Source: Deltaproteobacteria bacterium
GTDB taxonomy: Bacteria; Desulfobacterota; Syntrophia; Syntrophales; UBA2192
Direction: 5' to 3'
Assembly (NCBI GenBank): GCA_012728915.1
Contig: JAAYEC010000017.1
Span: forward strand, 1-50,233
Length of the DNA: 50,233 nucleotides
In this document: positions 33,944-42,292 of the stretch, piece by piece
Layout: each line of letters begins with the position of its first letter
Position numbering within the stretch: the stretch's first letter is position 1
Made by a program: the position numbers and the translations under genes
The notes under the pieces: generated by a model
Told to the model about the DNA's origin: nothing
What the model saw: the letters and a program-made list of their open reading frames with translations, nothing else
Database searches by the model: none

Positions 33944-34038
33944 GGAGAGATGCCAGAGAGGCCGAATGGGCACGACTGGAAATCGTGTGTGCGCCCCTTA
34001 AAGGTGCACCGGGGGTTCGAATCCCCCTCTCTCCGCCA
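33944..34038 (+). tRNA. tRNA-Ser (anticodon GGA)
   Basis: The acceptor GGAGAGA (33944-33950) pairs with TCTCTCC, with encoded CCA at 34036-34038. The anticodon loop CTGGAAA gives GGA, reading UCC and UCU. A long variable arm is present. Acceptor and T arm equal those of tRNA-Ser(CGA). A GGGCCCC-CATC-GGGGCCC hairpin lies 24 bp upstream (33902-33919). Confidence 0.96.
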
Positions 34039-34045
34039 GAACACG

Positions 34046-34079
34046 AAACGGCGGCGATCGGGAGTTGCCCGCCGTTTTT
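34046..34079 (+). terminator. Intrinsic terminator after tRNA-Ser(GGA)
   Basis: AAACGGCGG (34046-34054) pairs with CCGCCGTTT (34069-34077), followed by further T residues to 34079. It ends the tRNA transcript 8 bp after the CCA end, 32 bp before the threonine synthase start. Confidence 0.85.
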
Positions 34080-34110
34080 CGTTCCCGGGCCCCGGGGTGC
34101 GGATCTACGC

Positions 34111-35328
34111 GTGAAAAGGCTCCTGTCCACCATCTCCAGCGAGGTCTTTCCTTTCGACCGCATCGAGGAGTTCGCCGGAAACGGGGAGTCCCTGGAGGTC
34201 GAGATGGACGGGCTGGCCACCGCTCGCACGCGTTCGGGCCGGCGCATCTGGGAGCGTTTCGCGGAGTTTCTCCCTGTTGCGATCGACGGTGAGATCTCTC
34301 TGGGCGAAGTCGACACGCCGCTTCTGCCGGCGGGGAAGTCTCTCTGCGACTATGCCGGGATCGGGCGGCTGCTCCTGAAAAACGAAACCCTCAGCCCCAC
34401 GTGGAGCTTCAAGGACCGGGGTTCGCTCACCTCGATCGCCATGGCCCGGCAGATGGGGGAGTCCGTCACGGCCACGATCTCCACGGGCAACATGGGCAAC
34501 TCGATTGCCGCCTACGCGGCGCGAGCGGGGATCCGGGCCGTCGTCTTCGTTCCTCGCTACGCGCCCCTGGAGAAAATTCGCGCCATGGCCATTCATGGGG
34601 CCACGGTCGTACGGGTCACCGCCCCCGACTACTCCGTGATGAAGCGGGAGGTGCTCGGGCTGGCCGCGGGACTCGGACTCCGTGTCGTCTCGGGCAACGG
34701 TCCGATCCGCGCGGAGGGATACAAGCTGGCGGCCTTCGAGATGTACGAGCAGCTCGAGGGCAAGGTCCCCGACTTCATTGCCGTGCCCACATCGGCCTGC
34801 GGGCACATCCGGGGAATTTTCAAGGGGTACCGGGAACTCCTGGCGGCGGGGCTCACCGACCGGCTCCCGCGGATGGTCGTCGTCCAGGCGGCAAATGTCA
34901 ACCCCGTCGTTTCCGCCATCCGGGAAGGCCGTGACCGGATCGTCCCCGTGACCGGTAAGGAAACCGTGGCCGAGGCCATCACCTCGGTCGACCCCCCGGG
35001 AGGCGACGAGATCGTCCTCAAGGCCCGGCAGTTCGGGTGGCTGGCCGAGGACGTGACGGAAGGGGAGATCCTCGAGGCCCAGCGCCGGCTGGGCCTCGAG
35101 GGGTACTTCGTTGAGCCGGCGGCGGCGACCTCTCTTGCGGCCGTGAGCAAGCTCCGTGCCGCGGGGAAGATCGGCGGGGAGGACCTGGTCATCCTCATGC
35201 TCACGGGCTCGGGCCTGAAGGACATGGGCGTCTTTGCCCGCCGACGCGTCGAGATCATCGAAAGCGACCTCCGGAACATCCGGGGGGAGATGGAAAAAAT
35301 CCTCGCCACTTCCCATCGGAAACGGTAA
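34111..35328 (+). CDS. thrC: Threonine synthase
   Basis: A 405-residue PLP enzyme converting O-phosphohomoserine to threonine. The PLP lysine is K101 in TWSFKDRGS, TISTGNMGNSIAAYAA near 130 binds the phosphate, and SACGHIRGIFKGYREL and LTGSGLKDMG follow. An N-terminal segment (FPFDRIEEFAGNGESLEVEMDG) resembles a zinc-less version of the archaeal-type leader domain. The GTG at 34111 is used because the in-frame opening upstream runs through the tRNA and terminator; its ribosome-binding site is weak and the start is therefore uncertain. Confidence 0.88.
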   Translation: MKRLLSTISSEVFPFDRIEEFAGNGESLEVEMDGLATARTRSGRRIWERFAEFLPVAIDGEISLGEVDTPLLPAGKSLCDYAGIGRLLLKNETLSPTWSFKDRGSLTSIAMARQMGESVTATISTGNMGNSIAAYAARAGIRAVVFVPRYAPLEKIRAMAIHGATVVRVTAPDYSVMKREVLGLAAGLGLRVVSGNGPIRAEGYKLAAFEMYEQLEGKVPDFIAVPTSACGHIRGIFKGYRELLAAGLTDRLPRMVVVQAANVNPVVSAIREGRDRIVPVTGKETVAEAITSVDPPGGDEIVLKARQFGWLAEDVTEGEILEAQRRLGLEGYFVEPAAATSLAAVSKLRAAGKIGGEDLVILMLTGSGLKDMGVFARRRVEIIESDLRNIRGEMEKILATSHRKR

Positions 35329-35338
35329 AGGATATACT
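35310..35338 (+). promoter_or_regulatory. Promoter of the SRP RNA gene
   Basis: TTCCCA (35310-35315) and TATACT (35333-35338) are spaced by 17 bp, placing the start near 35346, exactly at the 5' end of the SRP RNA stem. The -35 box overlaps the 3' end of thrC. Confidence 0.65.
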
Positions 35339-35346
35339 GAAAAAAG

Positions 35347-35446
35347 ATAGCCGGGCCCCGTGCAACGCCGACTTGTGAACCCCGTCAGGTCCGGAAGGAA
35401 GCAGCGGTAGCAAGACCCGTCGTGTGCTACGGAAAGCCTGGCTATC
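35347..35446 (+). ncRNA. ffs: 4.5S signal recognition particle RNA
   Basis: About 100 nt forming one long hairpin. The apical conserved core is present: GTCAGGTCCGGAAGGAAGCA (35384-35403), including the GGAA tetraloop, with the symmetric loop bases AGCAGC. The ends ATAGCCGGGC and GCCTGGCTAT pair. It binds Ffh for co-translational targeting. Location directly before dnaX is common in bacteria. Confidence 0.97.
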
Positions 35447-35469
35447 CTTAATATCATCCCGCCGGGGCC

Positions 35470-37131
35470 ATGGTGGAATACTTAGTCCTAGCCAGAAAGT
35501 GGAGACCCCAGCTCTTCGAGGACGTCGTCGGGCAGGATCACGTCGTCACGACCTTGCGGAACGCGATCCGGCTGGGCCGCGTGGCCCACGCCTTCATCTT
35601 CAGCGGCCCCCGGGGGGTCGGCAAGACCTCGGTGGCCCGCATCCTCGCCAAGGCCCTCAACTGCGAACACGGCCCCACCGAGAGGCCGTGCAACGCCTGT
35701 TCGAACTGCCGGGAGATCACGGACGGCTCTTCCATGGACGTCCACGAGATCGACGGGGCGTCCAACCGGGGCATCGACGAGATCCGTGAGTTGAGGGAGA
35801 ACGTGAAGTTCTCCCCCTCGGCGTCGCGCTACAAGATTTACATCATCGACGAAGTGCACATGCTCACCAAGGAGGCCTTCAACGCGCTGTTGAAGACCCT
35901 CGAGGAGCCTCCGCCCCACGTCATCTTCGTCTTTGCCACGACGGAGACCCACAAGATCCCCGCCACGATCCTCTCGCGGTGCCAGCGCTACGAGTTCAAG
36001 CGCATCTCTCTCCGGGAGATCACGGCCACCCTGCGCAGGATCGCCGATGGGGAGGGCATCCGGGCAAGCGACCAGGCCCTCTCCTGGATCGCCCAAGGGG
36101 GTGAGGGGAGCCTGCGGGACTCCCAAAGCATCCTTGATCAGGCCATCTCCTTTGCCGGCGCCGACATCGCCGATGCCGACGTGGAGGCCCTGCTGGGCAT
36201 GGGCGACCGGAAGCATCTCCTGTCTCTTTCCCGCGCCGTTCTCACCCGGGATGCCGCCGCCTGCCTGAAGGTCATCGACGAGGCCTTCTATGCCGGGGCC
36301 GACATGAAGGTGTTCTACGAACGGATGCTCGCCCATTTCCGCAACCTTCTTCTCGTCAGGATCACGGCCGGCGAGGGGGACCTGCTGGATCTGGCCGACC
36401 ACGAGATGGCCGAGCTCAGGCAGCAGGCAGCCACCGCCTCGCAGGAGACGCTGCAGCGGCTTCTCGACATTCTCCTGGCCGGCCAGGAGGAGGTTCGCAA
36501 GAGCTTCAACCCCCGGCTGATCCTGGAATTCGCAGTCGTCAAGATGGCCTGGCAGGAGCCTCTGATCGCCGTCGATGAAATCCTCTCGCGGATGGAGGGG
36601 ATCGAAAAGCGTCTCGGTGCGGGCCCCCCGGCTCCGCGGACCGCCCTGGGGCCGGTCTACTCGGCCGCCCCCGAGCGCACGGTTCTCGAGAAACGTGCCG
36701 ACGAGACCGCCGTGAGCGAGCCGGCGCCGCCTGCAGCCGGGGAGCAGTGGCCGGACTTCGTACAGTTCGTCAAGCGGCGCAACCAGCCCCTCTGGGCGAA
36801 GATCGAGCCGGGCAGGCTGATCGGGCTCTCCGGCGGGACGCTGCGCCTCGGGTTCCCGAAGGGTTACCTGTTCCTCGACTTCTTCGAGGAGAAGGCCCAG
36901 CGGGACAAGTTTGAGGAGCTGGCCCGCGAGTTTTTCGGCCGTCCCGTGAGCCTGGACGTGAAAACGGTCGACAACGGACCCGGCGAGGCCGACGGCCCGC
37001 CGAGAAATGGCCCGAATTCCGGACGGATCAACCAGATTCGCCGGGAGGCGCTGAACCATCCGCTGTTGCAGAAGGTCATGGATGTCTTCGAAGGAGCCGA
37101 AGTGCAGGAAGTGATTGTCAAGGAGAAGTAA
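35470..37131 (+). CDS. dnaX: DNA polymerase III subunits gamma/tau
   Basis: A 553-residue clamp-loader ATPase. Walker A GPRGVGKTS is at residues 46-54, the zinc cysteines lie in CEHGPTERPCNACSNC, IYIIDEVHML is Walker B and ATILSRCQRYEF the SRC motif. The C-terminal part after about 370 is Pro/Ala-rich and then ordered, giving a tau-like product shorter than that of E. coli. No obvious slippery A-stretch for frameshifting is visible. It heads the classical dnaX-ybaB-recR operon, 24 bp after the SRP RNA. Confidence 0.95.
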   Translation: MVEYLVLARKWRPQLFEDVVGQDHVVTTLRNAIRLGRVAHAFIFSGPRGVGKTSVARILAKALNCEHGPTERPCNACSNCREITDGSSMDVHEIDGASNRGIDEIRELRENVKFSPSASRYKIYIIDEVHMLTKEAFNALLKTLEEPPPHVIFVFATTETHKIPATILSRCQRYEFKRISLREITATLRRIADGEGIRASDQALSWIAQGGEGSLRDSQSILDQAISFAGADIADADVEALLGMGDRKHLLSLSRAVLTRDAAACLKVIDEAFYAGADMKVFYERMLAHFRNLLLVRITAGEGDLLDLADHEMAELRQQAATASQETLQRLLDILLAGQEEVRKSFNPRLILEFAVVKMAWQEPLIAVDEILSRMEGIEKRLGAGPPAPRTALGPVYSAAPERTVLEKRADETAVSEPAPPAAGEQWPDFVQFVKRRNQPLWAKIEPGRLIGLSGGTLRLGFPKGYLFLDFFEEKAQRDKFEELAREFFGRPVSLDVKTVDNGPGEADGPPRNGPNSGRINQIRREALNHPLLQKVMDVFEGAEVQEVIVKEK

Positions 37132-37228
37132 GAGGGCGGCGCGGCGAGAAGAGCTGCCGAGAGGAAGGAGGCCCGACAGATCAAAAAGGCCGGATCGGCG
37201 AGACAGACCGGTTCAGGAGGTAGCGGGA

Positions 37229-37537
37229 TTGAATTTCCAGAATCTGATGAAGCAGGCCCAGAAGCTTCAGGAGAAAATGGCGAAGGTCCAGGAGGAACTC
37301 GCCTCGAAAACCGTCGAGGCGACCGCCGGGGGCGGCATGGTGACGGCCGTTGTCAACGGCAAGTCCGAACTCGTGTCGATCCGGATCGAGAAGGACGTCG
37401 TCAACCCCGATGATGTCGAGATGCTGCAAGACCTCATCGTGGCCGCGGTGGGCGAGGGTGTCCGCAGGGCCCAGGAGATGGCCTCGGCGGAGATGGCCAG
37501 GGTCACCGGCGGGATGAAGCTGCCCGGCATGATGTGA
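37229..37537 (+). CDS. ybaB: YbaB/EbfC-family nucleoid-associated protein
   Basis: A 102-residue dimeric DNA-binding protein. The N-terminal helix NLMKQAQKLQEKMAKVQEELAS and core GGGMVTAVVNGKSELVSIRIEKDVVNPDDVEMLQDLI are characteristic. The start is a TTG at 37229, preceded by AGGAGG with 8-bp spacing; upstream in-frame codons are low-complexity Arg-rich and not family-like. Located between dnaX and recR, 12 bp before recR. Confidence 0.93.
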   Translation: MNFQNLMKQAQKLQEKMAKVQEELASKTVEATAGGGMVTAVVNGKSELVSIRIEKDVVNPDDVEMLQDLIVAAVGEGVRRAQEMASAEMARVTGGMKLPGMM

Positions 37538-37549
37538 GGGGGGTGCGCG

Positions 37550-38149
37550 ATGACGGGATACGCAGCCCCCATCCAGCGCCTCATCCAGGAACTCGGCCGC
37601 CTGCCGGGCATCGGGGAGAAGACGGCCACGCGTCTGGCCATGTTCATCCTGAGGCGGCCGGATGAGGAGGCCCGGAGACTCGCCGAGAGCATCCTCGACG
37701 TCAAGGAAAAAATCCGCTTCTGCTCGGTCTGCTTCAACCTTGCCGAGGGGGAGCTATGCCCTGTCTGCTCCGACCCGGCCCGGGACCGGGAGCGCATCTG
37801 TGTCGTCGAGGATCCCGACTCGCTCACCGCCATCGAGGAGAGCGGCAGCTTCCGCGGCACCTACCATGTCCTGCACGGGGCGCTGGCCCCCTTGGACGGG
37901 ATCGGCCCGGACCAGATCCGTATCCGCGAGCTTTCAGAGCGGCTGCTGCGCGGCGGCATCCGCGAGGTTATTGTGGCCACCAACCCCAGCGTACAGGGGG
38001 AGTCGACGGCCCTCCTGATCATGAGGCTTCTCAAGGAAAAAGGGGTCGAGGTCACGCGGATCGCCCTCGGGGTTCCCGTGGGCGGCGATTTGCGCTACAC
38101 CGACAAGATGACACTGGCCAAGGCGATGGAACACCGCCGGGGCATGTAG
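37550..38149 (+). CDS. recR: Recombination protein RecR
   Basis: A 199-residue protein that with RecO loads RecA on gapped DNA. An N-terminal HhH ([16 protein letters not shown]), the zinc finger [16 protein letters not shown] and a Toprim domain ([17 protein letters not shown] to [16 protein letters not shown]) are in the normal order, ending with the Walker-like [17 protein letters not shown]. It is the last gene of the dnaX operon. Confidence 0.96.
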   Translation: MTGYAAPIQRLIQELGRLPGIGEKTATRLAMFILRRPDEEARRLAESILDVKEKIRFCSVCFNLAEGELCPVCSDPARDRERICVVEDPDSLTAIEESGSFRGTYHVLHGALAPLDGIGPDQIRIRELSERLLRGGIREVIVATNPSVQGESTALLIMRLLKEKGVEVTRIALGVPVGGDLRYTDKMTLAKAMEHRRGM

Positions 38150-38258
38150 ACGGTGTCCGACAGGGGGGGCGCATCCGGCCCTCTTCCTGCCCTCTGCCCT
38201 ATGGGGGCTCCCGCATCATGGGGGACCGCGCACAGGCAAGGACAAGCGCTGTGCGCCT

Positions 38259-39014
38259 TCAAACATTTGTTTTTATCATACTTTTTTTGATCAAGGCGAT
38301 CCCCAGCCAGGTCAGCACGATGGCAAAGAGGATCCTCAGGGTTTGCTCCGGCAGGAAATTGGCAACGGCTCCCCCCAGGAAGGCCCCGATGAGGATTCCG
38401 ACCGCGAGGCCCGGCAGGATGGGAACCTCGACGTTGCCGCGGCGCCAGTGGGCCCATGCCCCGACGGCCGCCGCCGGCACCATGCTCAGCAGGGAGCTGC
38501 CCTGGGCGACGTGCTGGCTCATCCCGATGAAGATCACCATCCCCGCGATCATGAAGGCCCCGCCGCCGATGCCCAGAAGCCCCGCGACGAACCCCGTGAC
38601 CAGGCCCGTGACCGCAAGGGCCGCCATCGCCGCCCATCCGGTGAGCGAAAAGACGGCCAGGAATTGCAGATACGGCTTTGTCGCCAGGAGGAATGCCGCG
38701 ACCACCAGGATGCAGCCGAAATACCGCTTCAGCTCCCATTCCGGCAGGATCGAGCAATAATGGGCGCCCATCCGGGCCGTGACGGAAGCCGTTGCGGCCA
38801 GGATCAGGGCTGCCCCGTAGTCGACGGTGCCCTCCAGGGCATAGGCGAAGGCCCCGGACAGGCCGGCCGCTACGACGACGGCGAGGCTCGTGCCGTGGGC
38901 ACGGGCCTGCGGTACGCCCATGAAACGGGTCATCAGGGGAACCATGACCACCCCGCCGCCCAGCCCCACGAGGCCTCCGAAAACCCCGGCAATCAAACCG
39001 ATCAGAAAGCTCAT
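38259..39014 (-). CDS. TauE/SafE-family sulfite/organic-anion exporter-like permease
   Basis: A 251-residue membrane protein with about eight hydrophobic segments. Two TauE/SafE repeats each carry the glycine-rich pair: LIGLIAGVFGGLVGLGGGVVMVPLM at the N-terminus and FVAGLLGIGGGAFMIAGMV near residue 142. The family moves sulfonates, sulfoacetate or small carboxylates across the inner membrane. AAGGAG precedes the ATG at 39014; an in-frame extension of 66 codons upstream is not membrane-like and crosses a hairpin. Substrate is unknown. It is convergent with recR and divergent from the por operon. Confidence 0.88.
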   Translation of the reverse strand: MSFLIGLIAGVFGGLVGLGGGVVMVPLMTRFMGVPQARAHGTSLAVVVAAGLSGAFAYALEGTVDYGAALILAATASVTARMGAHYCSILPEWELKRYFGCILVVAAFLLATKPYLQFLAVFSLTGWAAMAALAVTGLVTGFVAGLLGIGGGAFMIAGMVIFIGMSQHVAQGSSLLSMVPAAAVGAWAHWRRGNVEVPILPGLAVGILIGAFLGGAVANFLPEQTLRILFAIVLTWLGIALIKKSMIKTNV

Positions 39015-39083
39015 CCCGCACTCCTTCTGCTGACGGGGGAAAATAACACGGAACAGTGCCTGATATCCACCCCAAAGAGTTGT

Positions 39084-39119
39084 TTTTTCGCGGTTTCTTC
39101 CGCAGGAAACCGCGAAAAA
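39084..39119. promoter_or_regulatory. 14-bp inverted repeat between divergent tauE-like and por operons
   Basis: TTTTTCGCGGTTTC (39084-39097) and GAAACCGCGAAAAA (39106-39119) are perfect inverted copies around an 8-bp loop. The T run is on the 5' side and the A run on the 3' side in either direction, so it is not an ordinary intrinsic terminator. Its place between divergent genes suggests an operator or a leader hairpin. Confidence 0.5.
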
Positions 39120-39144
39120 CATCTGAAAAATTACCAAATTGCTA

Positions 39145-39171
39145 TTGACAGGCAATCCCGATTCGGATATG
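39145..39171 (+). promoter_or_regulatory. Putative promoter of the por operon
   Basis: TTGACA (39145-39150) is a perfect -35 box. The -10 is weaker: GATATG or TATGGG at 15-17 bp spacing. It lies about 75 bp upstream of porC in an AT-rich stretch. Confidence 0.4.
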
Positions 39172-39246
39172 GGAATTTCCCTGTGATATAGATTCCGCCA
39201 ATCCCTACTCATTCGCTACGCAAATCTTTCCGGGGGAGAATCACCG

Positions 39247-39801
39247 ATGATCGAGATCCGATGGCATGGAAGAGGCGGCCAGGGGGCCGTAACGTCCGTT
39301 GAGATGCTGGCCCTTGCGGCCATCGAGGCGGGGAAATATGCCCAGGGTTTCCCGGCTTTCGGGCCGGAGAGACGCGGTGCGCCCGTCATGGCCTTCAACC
39401 GCGTGTCCGACAAGCCCATCAAGATCCGGTCGGGCATCTATCAGCCCGATGTGGTCGTCGTCCTCGACCCCAGCCTTGTGGGTCTCGTACCCGTAACGGA
39501 CGGGCTTAAACCTGCGGGCATCCTCATCGTCAACACGGCGAAGCCTGCCGAAGAGATTCGCAAGAAGCTGAATTACAAAGGGAAACTCTTCACTGTGGAC
39601 GCCACGCACATCGCCCGGGAAGAGCTCGGGCTCCCCATTGCGAACACGACGATGCTCGGGGCCGTCCTCAAGGCCACGGGCGTGCTGGGCCTCAACGCCA
39701 TGAAATCGCCCGTCGAGCACCGTTTCGGCCGCGTGGCCTCGAAGAACCTGTCCGCCATGAAGCGGGCCTTCAGCGAAATGAAAGCAGCAAAAGCCGCCTG
39801 A
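39247..39801 (+). CDS. porC: Pyruvate/2-oxoacid:ferredoxin oxidoreductase gamma subunit
   Basis: A 184-residue gamma domain. The start EIRWHGRGGQGAVTSVEMLALAAIEAGKYAQGFPAFGPERRGAPV is the classical signature of PorC. It forms a complex with the three proteins encoded downstream; separate gamma, delta, alpha and beta subunits are the archaeal-type arrangement, also found in anaerobic bacteria. The operon oxidatively decarboxylates a 2-oxoacid to acyl-CoA, reducing ferredoxin, or runs in reverse. It begins the operon, with GGGGGAGAA before the ATG. Confidence 0.93.
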   Translation: MIEIRWHGRGGQGAVTSVEMLALAAIEAGKYAQGFPAFGPERRGAPVMAFNRVSDKPIKIRSGIYQPDVVVVLDPSLVGLVPVTDGLKPAGILIVNTAKPAEEIRKKLNYKGKLFTVDATHIAREELGLPIANTTMLGAVLKATGVLGLNAMKSPVEHRFGRVASKNLSAMKRAFSEMKAAKAA

Positions 39802-39819
39802 TCGACATGAGGTTTTGAT

Positions 39820-40128
39820 ATGGCAAAGAAAAAGACAGTGCAGAAGAAGTGGCCCGAAACGTGGCAGGAGCTGAACCCCGGCTGCATGGTCTTCGCCGCG
39901 GGAAACGCCGCCAACTATAAAACCGGGAGCTGGAAATCCCAGCGCCCCGTCTGGGACAACGCCAAGTGCATCAAGTGCGGGATCTGTTACATCTTCTGCC
40001 CCGAGGGGTGCATCCAGGAGACGAAGGACGGCTTCTATGAGGCGAACCTGGACTACTGCAAGGGCTGCGGGATTTGCGCCCACGAGTGCTGGCCGGGCGC
40101 CATCGTGATGCGCGAGGAGGAGGAGTGA
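39820..40128 (+). CDS. porD: 2-oxoacid:ferredoxin oxidoreductase delta subunit (2x[4Fe-4S] ferredoxin)
   Basis: A 102-residue ferredoxin-like subunit. Two CxxCxxCxxxC clusters are visible: CIKCGICYIFCPEGC near residue 48 and CKGCGICAHECWPGA near 78. They carry electrons from the TPP site to external ferredoxin. An N-terminal 45-residue extension with WPETWQELNPGCMV is typical of PorD. It is separated by one base from porA, so the genes are coupled. Confidence 0.94.
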   Translation: MAKKKTVQKKWPETWQELNPGCMVFAAGNAANYKTGSWKSQRPVWDNAKCIKCGICYIFCPEGCIQETKDGFYEANLDYCKGCGICAHECWPGAIVMREEEE

Positions 40129-40129
40129 G

Positions 40130-41293
40130 ATGGGAAAGCGCGTTGGAATGGAAGTAGCCATTGCGGCGGCCGAGGCCGTTGCGCTCTGTAATATCGACGT
40201 GGCGGCCGTCTACCCGATCACGCCGCAGTCCCACATCGCCGAGCACATGGCGGACATCATCCACGACGGCCGTATCGACGCGGAGTTCATCACCGTCGAA
40301 TCCGAGCACTCCGCCATCAGCGCGCTGGCCGGCGCCTCGGCGGCCGGGGCCCGCGCCTACACGGCGACGAGCTCCCAGGGTCTGATGCTCATGCACGAGA
40401 TCCTGCCCATCGTCTCGGCCATGCGCCTGCCCATCTGCATGGCCAATGCCAACCGCGCCGTCTCGGGGCCTCTCAACATCTGGAACGACCACACGGACAT
40501 CATGCCCCAGCGCGACAGCGGCTGGATCTGCCTGTTCACGGAAAACGGCCAGGAGGCCATCGACCTGTCGATCATGTCCTTTAAGATCGCCGAGGACCCC
40601 GAGGTGATGCTGCCCTGCGTGGTCAACATCGACGGCTTCCAGCTCACCCACATGATCGAGCCCCTCGAGTTCCCGAGCCAGGCTGAGGTGGCGAAGTTCC
40701 TGCCGCCGAGAAAGCCCTTCGCGCAGCTCCACCCGGACAACCCCATCTCCATGGGCTGCTTCGCCATGCCGGATACCTACACGGAGACCGTGAAGGCCAA
40801 GGAGGTGGCCCTGCAGGGGGCCAAGAAGGTTGTCATCCGGGTCTTCAGCGAGTGGGCCAAGCGCTTCGGCCGCAAGTACGGCGTCGTCGAGACGTACAGG
40901 GCCAAGGACGCCGAGACCCTCATGCTGACCATGGGCTCCATGGGCGAGACGGCGGCCACGGCCGTCGACGAAATGAGGAAAAAAGGCAAGAAGGTGGGTC
41001 TCGTGAAGCTGCGCCTCTGGAGGCCCTTCCCCGTCGAGGAATTCAAGGCCGCCATTGCCGGCTGCAAGACGCTTGTCGTTATGGACCGCGCCCTCTCCAC
41101 GGGCGGAGCCGGGGGCCCCGTGGCGACGGACATCAAATCGATCCTCTACGGGGAGAAGAAAAAGCCCCGCGTCCTGAATGTGGTCGCCGGTCTCGGCGGG
41201 CGAGATCTAACCGTAGGGGACTTCGTGAACATGTTCGGTCTGGCCAACAAGAAGAAAAATGAAATCTTCGAATTTTACGGAGTGAGGGAATAA
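40130..41293 (+). CDS. porA: 2-oxoacid:ferredoxin oxidoreductase alpha subunit
   Basis: A 387-residue alpha subunit. The pyrimidine-binding domain has MEVAIAAAEAVALCNIDVAAVYPITPQSHIAEHMA, ITVESEHSAISALAGASAAGARA (Glu for TPP activation) and NRAVSGPLNIWNDHTDIMPQRDSGW, close to PorA of Thermotoga and archaea. The C-terminal domain II starts near 220. These features favour pyruvate over 2-oxoglutarate, but branched 2-oxoacids are not excluded. Its stop overlaps the porB start (TAATG). Confidence 0.93.
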   Translation: MGKRVGMEVAIAAAEAVALCNIDVAAVYPITPQSHIAEHMADIIHDGRIDAEFITVESEHSAISALAGASAAGARAYTATSSQGLMLMHEILPIVSAMRLPICMANANRAVSGPLNIWNDHTDIMPQRDSGWICLFTENGQEAIDLSIMSFKIAEDPEVMLPCVVNIDGFQLTHMIEPLEFPSQAEVAKFLPPRKPFAQLHPDNPISMGCFAMPDTYTETVKAKEVALQGAKKVVIRVFSEWAKRFGRKYGVVETYRAKDAETLMLTMGSMGETAATAVDEMRKKGKKVGLVKLRLWRPFPVEEFKAAIAGCKTLVVMDRALSTGGAGGPVATDIKSILYGEKKKPRVLNVVAGLGGRDLTVGDFVNMFGLANKKKNEIFEFYGVRE

Positions 41294-42240
41294 TGGATCC
41301 GGTACAGAATTTCGAGATCTTCGCGCCGAAACTCATCGACCGCAAGGAATACTTCAGCCCCGGCCACCGCGCCTGCCAGGGATGCGGCGAGGTGCTCGCG
41401 CTGCGCCACATCCTCAAGGCCCTGGGCGACGACGTGGTCGTGGCCAACGCCACGGGCTGCATGTAGATCATCTCCTCTGGCTACCCCCAGACGGCCTGGG
41501 AGGTTCCCTATGTCCACGTGGCCTTTGAAAACGCCGCCGCCGTCGGGTCCGGCGTCGAGGCGGCCCTCAAGGCCCTTCGCCGCAAGGGGCGGATCGCGGA
41601 CCGCTACGTGAAGACCATCGCCGTTGCCGGCGACGGAGGCACCTGCGACATCGGGCTGCAGGCCCTCTCCGGCGCCATGGAGCGCGGACACGACATGATT
41701 TTCTTCTGCCTCGACAACGAGGCGTACATGAACACGGGCATCCAGCGCTCGAGCGCCACCCCCTTCATGGCGGCCACGACGACCTCGCCGGCGGGCGAGG
41801 CCATCCCGGGCCAGCGCACCTGGAAGAAGAACGTCCCGGAGATCATGGTGGCCCACAAGGTGCCCTACGTGGCCACGGCTTGCCCGAGCTACCCCATCGA
41901 CCTCGTCAACAAGGTGAAGAAAGCCGCGGCCGTCCGGGGACCTGCCTACATACACGTATTCTCCATGTGCCCCACGGGCTGGCGCTGCGCCTCGGAGATC
42001 ACCATCAAGATGGGACGCCTTGCCGTCGAGACGGGCGTCTTCCCCCTCTACGAGGTGGAGAACGGAAAGTACAGACTCACGATGGAGGTGCCCGAGAAGC
42101 TGCGCCCCGTGAAGGACTACCTGACGCCCCAGGGGCGGTTCCGCCACCTGACCCCCTCGAACATCGAGCGAATCCAGGAGCAGGTCCATCGCGAGTGGGA
42201 GATTCTCCTGAACAAGGTCGAGTGCATGCAGCCCTGGTAA
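41293..42240 (+). pseudogene. porB: 2-oxoacid:ferredoxin oxidoreductase beta subunit with an in-frame amber codon
   Basis: This is the TPP-binding beta subunit. The reading frame from ATG 41293 gives FSPGHRACQGCGEVLALRHI, reaches NATGCM and then hits TAG at 41464-41466 (codon 58). It continues in the same frame with IISSGYPQTAWEVPY, GDGGTCDIGLQALSGAMERG (TPP/Mg motif) and MCPTGWR to the normal end, 315 codons in all. Homologs have Glu after GC-Leu/Met, so one GAG-to-TAG change explains it. Other genes nearby use TAG as a stop, so general recoding is unlikely. Possibilities are a sequencing error, a recent nonsense mutation, or amber read-through. The rest of the operon looks intact. Confidence 0.85.
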
Positions 42241-42292
42241 GGTTCCGCATCACGGGACGAAAACAGAAAACGGAAAGATAAGGTGACAGGGA

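Noticed and set aside
35470-37131. Programmed frameshift producing a gamma subunit from dnaX
   Set aside because: No slippery A-stretch followed by a stem was seen in the region where it would be expected.
41464-41466. General reassignment of UAG to pyrrolysine
   Set aside because: parA, the amidohydrolase, degP, gcvH, gcvPB, the J-domain gene, recR and the helicase all end at TAG at expected lengths, so UAG is a normal stop here; only a special case at porB is kept open.
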